A stretch of 47,406 bases of DNA from a bacterium (GTDB lineage: Bacteria; Verrucomicrobiota; Verrucomicrobiia; Limisphaerales; UBA8199): assembly GCA_021784555.1 (NCBI GenBank), contig JAJYHY010000014.1, positions 1-47,406 of the forward strand, in the 5' to 3' direction. How positions within the stretch are numbered: position 1 is the stretch's first letter; every line of letters starts with the position of its first letter. The translations under genes were made by a program, and so were the position numbers. Below the pieces are notes generated by a model. It saw only the letters and a list, made by a program, of their open reading frames with translations, made no database searches and had not been told where the DNA came from. This document shows, in pieces, positions 9,300 through 17,700 of this stretch.

Positions 9300-9959
9300 C
9301 TACGGAGAGATGAGGTAGTAAACCGTTGTGGGGCGGAGCTCGATGCGCTGGGCGTTGCCGATGATGCGAAGAGGGTAGCCGTTGAAATCCAGCGCAGTGA
9401 CCTTTAGATCGGCGGCATCGGGCCGTTTGAACTCCACCGTCCCTTTGAGGCCTCTGACCAGCCAAGGGTCCCTGCCAATGTTCAGGATGCGCTTGATTCC
9501 TGGACCGGCGGGTTCCGTCGCGAAGCCGGTGGCCTTTTCTTCCGACATCACCTGCAGGAGGATTCTTCCGGAAAGGGCCAGTGGCTTGTCATCGAGCGCA
9601 ACGGCGACAATATGGCCAAGGTCCATTTCGGAGACAATCGAAAGCTCCTTCGTTTCCACTCTGCCGGCGAGTTTGAGGCGCCCGCCGACGCCTTGCGCCT
9701 GGGGCGCATTGATCGTCAACACTCCCTTGCCATAATCGAGCTTGAGTCCGCCGTTGCTGCTGATGATGGCGTCACTATCCTGGAGGGCGCCATAAACGGC
9801 GAGGTAAAGGGGCGCCTCGCTGCGGAACCGGTTGGGCCGCGTCCAGGTTGTTTCGGAAATCATGGAGGGTTTGCCGTTATAATGCGGGTCCATCGCGGGA
9901 TGGACGAACTTTGCCACGCGTCCTTGACAAGTCCAGCGGAAGCCCTCGGCGCTCCACTG
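9300..9959 (-). pseudogene. C-terminal remnant of a secreted glycoside-hydrolase-like protein
   Basis: From about 9959 the frame reads QWSAEGFRWTCQGR and then NGKPSMISETTWTRPNRFR, an Asn/Glu region typical of TIM-barrel hydrolases of this phylum. It then passes abruptly from LQDSDAIIS to a beta-sandwich tail (LTINAPQAQG, SEEKATGFATEPAGPG, VTALDFNGYPL, LRPTTVYYLISP). I recall full-length verrucomicrobial relatives with a sizeable stretch between these parts, so an internal deletion is likely. There is no signal peptide. The frame can begin at a GTG at 9917, but homology-like sequence continues upstream of it, so that is not a true start. At its 5' end it abuts a CusA fragment in another frame. 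Confidence 0.55.
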
Positions 9960-10144
9960 GGTGGGCCGTCAACGACCTTGAGCGTGGCCAATTCGCCGAG
10001 GGGCACCTGGGCGCCGGTGGGGGTGGGAATGACGACCCGGTCACGGAGTGCCTGGAGGTTATCGCGATAATCCTGGCTATAACGCAGGTTGACGGTGTAC
10101 CGCTCGAGTCCCTCGACGGTAGCAGGCCAGGTCCCGGTGCGTTG
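9960..10144 (-). pseudogene. fragment of a CusA/CzcA-type RND efflux pump
   Basis: After an in-frame TGA at 10145-10147 the minus strand reads TVEGLERYTVNLRYSQDYRD, then PTPTGAQVPLGELATLKVVD followed by GPP. This is the periplasmic porter segment of heavy-metal RND transporters (CusA/CzcA), which are about 1,040 residues long; only about 60 remain. The similarity stops at GPP, exactly where the hydrolase remnant begins in a different frame. That marks a deletion or recombination junction. No CusB or CusC partner is near. Confidence 0.65.
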
Positions 10145-10208
10145 TCAACGGGAAAAGCCGGCGGGACGCCGCCGGAAGTCACAGGCGAGGTCGCCTGGGC
10201 CACATTTT

Positions 10209-10922
10209 TTAGAACACGCTCCCAGGCGTGGTCGCGCGCGGGCGGGCGGGCTGTAGCAACTCGCGCAGGTCCTTCAGGGAATGGATGTGATCATCGAGCG
10301 CGCCCGCGCTCCCACGCGAGAGCAACCGCGCCTGCAGCCCGGCGTCGCGGGCGGCCGAGACATCCAGTTCGGGATCGTCGCCGACGTGCAGGACGGCGGG
10401 AGGGGCAAGGGCGAGTTTGCGGAGGGCCTGTTCATAAATGATGGGCGAGGGCTTGCCAAAGCCGACTTCCCAGGAGACAACAACGACCTCGAAGAAGGTG
10501 TCCAGTTTGAGGCGATGGAGCAGGGGGCGGAGGCGTTCGTCCCAGTTGGAGATGATTCCCAGCTTGAGTCCGGAGGAGGCGAGCCGGTCAAGGGCGGGAA
10601 AGACATCGTCAAAGACCCTCCAGGCGTCGGGCTGGGCAAACCGTTCAAAAAGCTCCGGGAAAAAGCTCCGGCTGGGCGGCGGATTGACCAGGCCGCAAAA
10701 GGTTTCATCGACAACCTGGGCCCATTCGGAGCGCGAGTGCTGAAAGGGGTGATGCCTGCCCCACGCCGCTTTGAACCGGCGGGTCAGAGTCTCCGCACAA
10801 AGCCCTTTCCAGCCATGGCGGGCGGCCACCTCGGCATAGACGTGGCCCACTGACGGGTGGGCTTCGATGAGGGTTCCCCCCACGTCGAAGGTCACGGCCT
10901 GGATCTGGGTCAAAACGTCCAT
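10209..10922 (-). CDS. HAD-superfamily hydrolase (subfamily IA, REG-2-like)
   Basis: A cytoplasmic phosphatase-type protein of 237 residues. Motif I is FDVGGTL (12-18) with the nucleophile Asp13. Motif II is IISNWD. The motif III Lys is in GFGKPSP, and motif IV is HVGDDPELDVSAARDAG. A helical cap lies between motifs I and II. The second Asp of the usual DxD is replaced by Gly (DVGGT), as in several REG-2-like proteins, so the usual acid/base is absent and hydrolysis may be slow or substrate-specific. The ATG at 10922 puts motif I at the usual distance; an ATG 15 bases upstream is also possible. It is divergent from the dehydrogenase gene. The substrate is unknown. Confidence 0.85.
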   Translation of the reverse strand: MDVLTQIQAVTFDVGGTLIEAHPSVGHVYAEVAARHGWKGLCAETLTRRFKAAWGRHHPFQHSRSEWAQVVDETFCGLVNPPPSRSFFPELFERFAQPDAWRVFDDVFPALDRLASSGLKLGIISNWDERLRPLLHRLKLDTFFEVVVVSWEVGFGKPSPIIYEQALRKLALAPPAVLHVGDDPELDVSAARDAGLQARLLSRGSAGALDDHIHSLKDLRELLQPARPRATTPGSVF

Positions 10923-11005
10923 TCCGGTATGTTGCAACGGGTTATGAGCCTATGATGGACCTCGATGGGAGAAACGTCAAGGGCGCAAGACAAGAATCTT
11001 CGGCA

Positions 11006-11034
11006 CGTAGCGGAGGATGCAATCCTGCGCTACG
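11006..11034. repeat. CGTAGCG hairpin repeat
   Basis: CGTAGCG-GAGGAT is mirrored by ATCCT-GCGCTACG around a tiny loop. It lies between the divergent HAD and dehydrogenase genes. The flanks (CTTCGG... and ...GAAGAATTC) extend the partial symmetry. It looks like one of the short intergenic palindromes common in this phylum; no other copy was found in the window. Confidence 0.55.
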
Positions 11035-11116
11035 AAGAATTCTGCCGTGCGCCCGAACGTCAAGCCCCCAAAGGATTTGCGTGGTCAGCGGAAGGCGGAT
11101 CTGCCATAATACGCCC

Positions 11117-11914
11117 ATGAGGTTGACCGAGGAGACTGTTCTAGTAACCGGGGCTTCGTCCGGGATTGGCCGAGAACTGGCGAGATGCTTTGCCGCTGAA
11201 GGCTGCCGGCTGGTTCTGTTGGCGCGCAAGAAGGCGGCGCTGGAGTCGTTGGCCGATGAGTTGAGGCGGGCCTGCAAGACACAGTCTGAAGTGCTCACGG
11301 CGGACCTTGCGGCGCCGGAAGCGCCCCAGCGCCTCTTCGATCACCTGAGAGCAAACGGCACAAAGGTGGACGTGCTGGTAAACAACGCCGGCTTTGGCGC
11401 GAAGGGCCGCTTTGCCGAGCTTGCGGCGGACCGCCAAATCGATATGGTCCAAGTTAATGTTGCCGCGCTGATGCACCTGACCCGGCTCTTTCTCCCGGCG
11501 ATGATTGAGCGGCACAGAGGCGGAGTGCTGAATGTCGCCTCAACCGCCGCATTTCAGCCCGGCCCCGGCATGGCCGTATATTACGCGACCAAGGCCTTTG
11601 TCCTCTCCTTTACCGAGGCCGTGGCGGAGGAGGTGATGGGGACAGGTGTAACCGTGAGCGCCCTGTGTCCCGGCGCCACAGCGACCAATTTCGCGGCGGC
11701 GGCGGGCGCGCGAACGTCGGCTTTCTTCGACCGCAACGCGATGTCCGCGGCAATGGTCGCGGCAATCGGCCACCGGGCATTTCGCCAGGGGCAGGTGGTG
11801 AAGATTGCGGGCGTCAGGAACCGCTGGCTGGCCTTCGGTGTCCGGCTTGGCCCCCGCGCCTTGGTCCGCAAAATCGCCAAACGGTTCAATGACGCCAGTT
11901 ACGCCCGAAGTTGA
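11117..11914 (+). CDS. short-chain dehydrogenase/reductase
   Basis: A classical SDR of 265 residues. The NAD(P)-binding motif is VTGASSGIGRE (about 9-19), followed by VLVNNAGFGAKG. The active-site Ser lies in VASTAAFQPG and the Tyr/Lys pair in YYATKAF. The arrangement resembles the DltE/YqjQ-like group of fatty-acyl or ketone reductases with a hydrophobic C-terminus. The ATG at 11117 is chosen because the Rossmann strand begins five residues later; the longer open frame upstream covers the hairpin repeat. The substrate cannot be predicted. The gene stands alone, facing the repeat-rich convergent spacer. Confidence 0.9.
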   Translation: MRLTEETVLVTGASSGIGRELARCFAAEGCRLVLLARKKAALESLADELRRACKTQSEVLTADLAAPEAPQRLFDHLRANGTKVDVLVNNAGFGAKGRFAELAADRQIDMVQVNVAALMHLTRLFLPAMIERHRGGVLNVASTAAFQPGPGMAVYYATKAFVLSFTEAVAEEVMGTGVTVSALCPGATATNFAAAAGARTSAFFDRNAMSAAMVAAIGHRAFRQGQVVKIAGVRNRWLAFGVRLGPRALVRKIAKRFNDASYARS

Positions 11915-11925
11915 GATGCGGCGTT

Positions 11926-12030
11926 GGGGTATTGGAGTGGTGGGGTATTGGAGTGGTGGGGTATTGGAGTGATGGAGTGATGGAGTGATGGAGTGGGGGG
12001 TGGTGGGATGACGGAGTGATGGATGAGTGA
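11926..12030 (-). repeat. octamer array, reverse orientation
   Basis: Three copies of a 16-bp unit (GGGGTATTGGAGTGGT type) grade into about four copies of an 8-bp unit AGTGATGG, the complement of CCATCACT, and then into looser GGTGGG sequence. It is inverted relative to the array at 12364-12480, on the far side of the 40-bp palindrome. Confidence 0.7.
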
Positions 12031-12173
12031 GTCGGTCGGTGGGTGGTGGACGAGCGGAGACGGGGGCTTGCGAATCCTGCGGGAGCGGTCAACCTTGAAC
12101 TCACGTCTCGAACCGGGTTATGTCCGCCATGGCCTGTTGGAGGCTAAGCCCTTTCGGGGCGGTTGGTGAAGAC

Positions 12174-12213
12174 CGCGACAATAAAATACGCGGCCGCGTA
12201 TTTTATTGTCGCG
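12174..12213. repeat. 40-bp perfect palindrome
   Basis: The left half, CGCGACAATAAAATACGCGG, is followed without a spacer by its exact reverse complement. It lies at the centre of the convergent interval between the dehydrogenase and the 677-residue secreted protein. There is no T-run after it, so a simple intrinsic terminator does not explain it. The remaining sequence from 12031 to 12508 holds no gene I can support. Confidence 0.9.
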
Positions 12214-12363
12214 TCAAGGAGACTTCTCGGGCTCCCGGGATTCGCAATCTTACCCCGAACGCGGCCCCTCAGACATCCAACCAGGAAGACGACGCGGAAA
12301 TGGCCAAGAGCCTCCGCTTGAAGCGACAAGCCTACCTCAAGATTATCACCAAAATATCACCTC

Positions 12364-12480
12364 GATCATCGAACATCCAACGTCGATCAACCAACGATCC
12401 ATTCATCCGTCACTCCACCACTCCATCACTCCATCACTCCATCACTCCATCACCCTAATACTCCACCGCTCCACGACTCC
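12364..12480 (+). repeat. dispersed composite repeat: CGAACATCCAAC block plus octamer array
   Basis: TCATCGAACATCCAACGTCG is followed after a short gap by about six octamers (CCACCACT/CCATCACT), then degenerate units. It has the same order of parts as at 4219-4295. It lies just downstream of the stop codon of the minus-strand secreted-protein gene. Confidence 0.7.
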
Positions 12481-12508
12481 AGCACCTCCACCCCCCGCCT
12501 CCCATTCC

Positions 12509-14542
12509 TCAGTAGGTTAGGACCAGGTTGCCACCGGCGATTTTGACGCTGGTGATCGTTAGGGCTGGGGGCGCCGATTGCAGCCGATAAAACCGGGTGG
12601 CGCCTGAGAGCGGGACGGTCACGGTCTTTGCCGTTGAATCGATGGTCGCGGTGGTGTCGGCGGAATAGGGGCCGCTCAGCGTGGAGGAGGACATCAGTGT
12701 GAGGGAGGCAGACGCAACGGGCACAAACAGGAGATAATTCAAGTACGTGACCTGGCTATCTTTGCTGGGCGTGCCGAGGATAGACAGGCGCACGGTGTTC
12801 GTGCCGCCCAGAGCGACGGTTGCCGGCATGCCGTTGGTGGCGGTCAGGGGCACGTACCGGTAGTTAATGCGCATCAGGTCGTTAGGTATTTCAAACCGGC
12901 CAAGAGCCGTGGCCGTCTGGTTGCTGGTGCTCGTGTCGCCGCCCACCAGGTCCAATTCGGCTTCGGTTGCGCTGAAGCTGGCCACGCGCAGGAAGACATT
13001 GTAGTTCGTTGGAGCGAAGACCCTGGTATAATCCAGCCATTCACCGGGGTCGGTATGCGCGACCTCGTACTCGGGGAGATTGGCCTGGACGTATTTCTGG
13101 CGCTGATGGTCGTTGGGGCGGCTGGGCGGAGCCTCGTCGCTAGGGTGGTTCATGTCTTGGATTTCATCTTTGCCGCCCTGAATCGTCCCCACCGGGTCCG
13201 AGTAACGGTATTCATCCCAGCCGCTCTCCGGCCCCGTTCGGGTGTCGTGGAAGTCGATGCCTTCGGTCCCTTGCAGTGCGTAGTAACCCCCGCCGCCAGT
13301 GACCACGCCCGAACCAGTGGCATCCAGGCCGGAGACCGGGATTGGGTCAAGTTGAAACAAACCGTCATTGAAGCCGTCCCAGTAATTGTAATCCTCGATT
13401 TCAATCGTCTTGGCCGGTGGCGTGGAAATGAAGCTGTCGCTGAAGGTGTCGAACCAGAACGTGTTGGTCGATTTGAGCATACCCGCGGCGTCCTGCAACT
13501 CAAGACGGGCGGAATAGAGCGTGTTGGGCTGAAGCGTTCTGAGCATGGTGTTGAAGGTCACGTTGGTAACGGGCGCCGGGTCGTTCGGCAGGAGGAACGC
13601 CTCGGTCCCGTTGAGATAGAGCCGGGCGGGGAAGCCGATCAAGTTCGTGCCAAAGGTGTTGACCGTGAAGGTGAGGTCGGAATCCGGCGAAACAAAGTTG
13701 GTGAACCGCGCCGCGGGGGTGCGGCTGACTACCTCCGGGGTGCCCGCGACCGGGAACCGAATGGCCGGGGCAATGTCTGCGTCCGGGTCAGAGTCTCGGG
13801 CGACATAGTTGTCAAATGTCATATCCGTCGGTTGGGATGAATCGCGGGCGTAGGAGACAAACCCGGAGTTGCCGTTTGTGTAAGTGTCGTCCTCGACCTC
13901 GATAGTGGCAATCGGCTGGGTCAGGTCGAAATAGTCGTAAAGGCGCCCGGTGAAGTGCTTGCCGACCCCGGTGAAGACCAGGCGATAAGGCCGGCCCGGC
14001 TCGATCCGGACCTCGGCGGCGGCGATAGTGTTGATCGATTGGAGGCCATCGACACGGTTGATCTGGAACTCGCCCCCCAAGCGGTCGGTTGCGCCGGAGC
14101 CATTCTGATTGGGGTCAAAATTGCAGATATAACCGGTGGTGTTAACGATGGTGTCAATGTTCTGCGCGCGGGCGATCAACACACCGGCCTGATCCAATGT
14201 GTTGTCCCAGGCGACCATATCCATCGCGACGTAAAAATTCGTATAGACAGGGTTCTGGTAGAAAAAGCACAACCCGCCGGTTACCGCCTGGACGCGCACC
14301 GCCTTGCCGTTGAGTGCGTCGGGAAAGGTGAGGGTCGGCGCGCCGGGATAAGGCACAACCGTCCAGGCGGAGGAAAGGCTCCCGCTGTCGAAATTATCGG
14401 ACTGGGCTATCAAAAATGGGGCGGTGCTAAAAAGGGCAAGGCTCGCCGCGGCAGCGAGCGGGCCGATTCCAGCTAGGACCGGGGAAACAGTTCGTGGGGT
14501 GCGTGAGGTTCTCATAGACCGGACTTGTTTATCGTTGCGCAT
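12509..14542 (-). CDS. secreted protein with carbohydrate-binding-type domains
   Basis: The 677-residue product has a basic start and a hydrophobic export segment (about 25-46, LAGIGPLAAAASLALFSTAP), cut near IAQSD. Residues about 48-260 look like a concanavalin/laminin-G type sandwich (DNFDSGSLSSAWTVV, then FYVAMDMVAWDN, VGKHFTGRLYDYFD). The middle is Ig-like, with an acidic segment TIEIEDYNYWDG at about 385-396. Residues about 480-605 resemble a CBM6-type module (VAHTDPGEWLDYTRVFA). The tail ATRFYRLQS fits the FYRL ending of other exoproteins here. No catalytic domain is visible, so binding of polysaccharide is an inference. An alternative ATG lies at 14515. It is divergent from the NRPS gene. 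Confidence 0.75.
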   Translation of the reverse strand: MRNDKQVRSMRTSRTPRTVSPVLAGIGPLAAAASLALFSTAPFLIAQSDNFDSGSLSSAWTVVPYPGAPTLTFPDALNGKAVRVQAVTGGLCFFYQNPVYTNFYVAMDMVAWDNTLDQAGVLIARAQNIDTIVNTTGYICNFDPNQNGSGATDRLGGEFQINRVDGLQSINTIAAAEVRIEPGRPYRLVFTGVGKHFTGRLYDYFDLTQPIATIEVEDDTYTNGNSGFVSYARDSSQPTDMTFDNYVARDSDPDADIAPAIRFPVAGTPEVVSRTPAARFTNFVSPDSDLTFTVNTFGTNLIGFPARLYLNGTEAFLLPNDPAPVTNVTFNTMLRTLQPNTLYSARLELQDAAGMLKSTNTFWFDTFSDSFISTPPAKTIEIEDYNYWDGFNDGLFQLDPIPVSGLDATGSGVVTGGGGYYALQGTEGIDFHDTRTGPESGWDEYRYSDPVGTIQGGKDEIQDMNHPSDEAPPSRPNDHQRQKYVQANLPEYEVAHTDPGEWLDYTRVFAPTNYNVFLRVASFSATEAELDLVGGDTSTSNQTATALGRFEIPNDLMRINYRYVPLTATNGMPATVALGGTNTVRLSILGTPSKDSQVTYLNYLLFVPVASASLTLMSSSTLSGPYSADTTATIDSTAKTVTVPLSGATRFYRLQSAPPALTITSVKIAGGNLVLTY

Positions 14543-14733
14543 GGCATTCGCAAAATTCCTGGCTAACCGTCAATGGCGCGAGCTTACCAGGAGTATCACC
14601 TTACGGTCAAGTGATCTCTTTAAGTTTTATCGCGGATGGTGGTATTGCGGGCGAGAATTCAGCGGGATCATGGGGCTTGTCCCCCATTGGCGGGTGGGGC
14701 GGCGCGGCTATGGTGGGAAGAGCTTAATACAAT

Positions 14734-17700
14734 ATGACTTTCCACCCGCTTACAACTGTTCCCGAGCGCGCCACAGAACCTTCGGAGCAAGCGGTTTCTG
14801 GTCTTCATCAGGCCTTCCATCTTCGGGCCTGCGCCACACCGGACGCCCCGGCACTGACCTCGGACGAGGAACATCTGACTTATGGCCAGTTGGAAGAGCG
14901 GTCCAATCGGCTGGCCTGGCATCTGAAAGCGATGGGCGTGGGGCCGGAGGTGCCGGTTGCGCTCTACCTGGACCGTTCGCCGGCCATGGTGATCGCGATT
15001 CTGGGTGTACTGAAGGCCGGCGGCTGTTATGTGCCAATCGACCTGGCCTATCCCCAGGAGCGGCTGGCGTTCATGCTCGAAGATACGCGCGCTGGTGTAC
15101 TGTTGACCCAATCGAACCTGTCGGATTCGCTCCCGCCAGTCGGGATGCGGGTGATTTGCCTCGACGCCGAGGAACGCGCGATTTCGGCTCGACCCTCGGC
15201 ATTTCCCTCTAATAGAACCAATGGTGACAACGCTGCCTACATCATCTATACGTCCGGTTCGACGGGAAGGCCCAAGGGGGTGGTCGTCACGCATCATAAT
15301 GTTCTGCGATTGATCCGCCAGACCGACCCCTGGTACGGCTTCAACTCGCAGGATGTGTGGCCCTTGTTCCACTCCTACGCCTTCGATGTGTCGGTGTGGG
15401 AAATATGGGGGGCGTTCCTCCATGGCGGGCGGCTGGTTATAGTCCCTTACATCGTCAGCCGTTCGCCGACGGATTTCTACCGGTTGTTGGTGCGGGAGAA
15501 GGTCACCGTGCTCAACCAGACCCCTTCGGCCTTCCGTCAGCTTATCTGGGCTGAGACATCGGGCCTTTGCGGTTCGCAGCATTCCAGCCCATCCTCGGTC
15601 CAGGGCGGCGTCGGGGTCAGTCCTCAGTCCTTCCGCGGTGATGGAGGGCCGAGTGGCGGAACAAAGTGCGGGACTGACCCCGACACAGAATTGAACCTGC
15701 GCTGTGTCATCTGCGCCGGGGAGGCCCTTGAGCTGCAGAGTTTAAGGCCCTGGTTTGAGCGTCATGGCGACGAACGGCCGCTGGTCGTCAATATGTACGG
15801 CATCACCGAGACCACCGTCCACTCCACCTACCGCCCGATACGAAAGGCCGATCTCGCGCGTGGGGCTGGCAGCCCGATAGGCGTGCCGATCCCCGACCTG
15901 CGCATCTTTCTGCTCGATGAAAACCTGCAGCCCGTCCCGCGGGGCGAGCCGGGAGAGATTTGCGTGGGAGGCCCCGGCGTAGCTCGGGGTTACCTCAACC
16001 GTCCGGAGTTGACCAAGCAACGCTTTATTCCAGACCCGTTCGCGCAGCGTTCGGGCGCCCGGCTCTACCGAAGCGGCGACCTGGCCCGATATTCGCGCGA
16101 TGGCGAGCTAGAGTATCTGGGCCGGATGGACCACCAGGTGAAAGTCCGCGGGTTCAGAGTCGAGTTGGGCGAAATTGAATCGGCCTTGAATGGGCATCCG
16201 ACCATCCGCGAGAGTGTGGTCATGGCGATGGATGGGGGCGAAGGGGTGCGGCGATTGGTGGCCTATCTCGTGCCGAGGGCGGCCCCGCCTCCGGTTAGCA
16301 CGTTGCGAGACTACTTGGGACGAAAGCTTCCGGAGTACATGACGCCCGCGCTGTTCGTCTTCCTGCCCAGCCTCCCTCTGACGGCCAACGGCAAAGTGGA
16401 CCGGCGCGCCTTGCCGGCCCCCGGCAGCGCACGTCCCAACCTCAGCCAGGACTTCACCGCCCCGCGCAGTGAAACGGAACGGCTCCTGGCCGGCATTTGG
16501 AGTGAAGTCCTCGGCATCGAGCGAGTGGGTGTTTTCGACAATTTCTTTGAATTGGGCGGCGACTCCATCCGCAGCATCGCGATCCTCTCCCGCGCACGCC
16601 AGAAAGGATTGCGGCTTTCGGTGGAGCAGATGTTTCGCTTTCCCACCGTCGCCGACATGGCAGCCTGCGCGGAGGCTGCAAAGGCCCGAGCGCCGGGACG
16701 CTCACAGGACGCCGATGCGCTGACGGCCGGGCCTTTCAGCCTCGTCTCCGCCGAGGACCGCCGACGGCTGCCCGCGGATGTTGAGGACGCCTACCCGGTG
16801 AGCCGGCTCCAGTTAGGCATGTTCTTTCACAATGAACTGAACCCAGGCTCGGCCATTTATCACGATGTGTTCAGCTTCCGCGTCCGGGCGGCGCTGAATC
16901 GTTCCCAGTTGGAGGGCGCTCTGTGGCGTTTGATACAACGGCATGCCCTCCTGCGCACCGCCTTTGACCTCGTCTCGTTCAGTGAACCGATGCAATTGGT
17001 TCACCGGCAGGCGCCTCTGCACTTTGGATTCGAAGATTTGCGGATGTTCGCCCCGGAGGCTCAGGAGGCCGCGCTCTTGGCCTGGATCACGAGGGAGAAA
17101 CGAACCCCATTTGATCGCTCCCGGGCGCCCTTGTTCCGCTTTCATATCCAATGGCTCAGTGACGAGGCCTTCCAACTCATTGTCAGCTTCCATCATTCCT
17201 GCCTGGACGGCTGGAGCTTGGCCGCTATCACCACGGAGATCCTCCTGGATTATGCGTCGGGCGCGGGGTCAGTCCTCACTTTTTCCGCGGGAATGGAGGG
17301 CGAAATGGCGGAAAGAAGCATAGGACTGACCCCGAGGCCTTGCACGCGAGGTGCTAAAGAGTCTATCGCCCCCCCGCGTGCCACCTACCGCGAATTCATT
17401 CGCCTGGAGAGGCAATGCATCGAGTCCCGCGACTCCGGCGATTTCTGGACGCACAAACTCCAGGACTTCGCCCCATGCCGTCTCCCGCGCTGGAACCGCA
17501 CGGAACCCGGCGGCCCGTTCCTCGAACAGGTGCGCGGGCCGGAGGTCCAGGTGGGTGAAGAGATTCTAACGGGCCTGAGGCGCTTGGCCGGCAAGACGGG
17601 TGTTCCACTCAAAACCGTTTTGCTTGCGGCGCACCAGCGTGTCATGGGCCTGCTCTACGGCCAATCGGATGTCACTACCGGTCTGCTCTGCAATGGCAGA

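Noticed and set aside
11926..12480. CRISPR array
   Set aside because: The repeats are 8-16 bp and directly tandem, with no unique spacers of even length and no cas genes.
12120..12520. Small plus-strand genes in the convergent spacer
   Set aside because: Both frames translate the palindrome and the octamer array (HPSLHHSITPS repeats) and have no conserved content.
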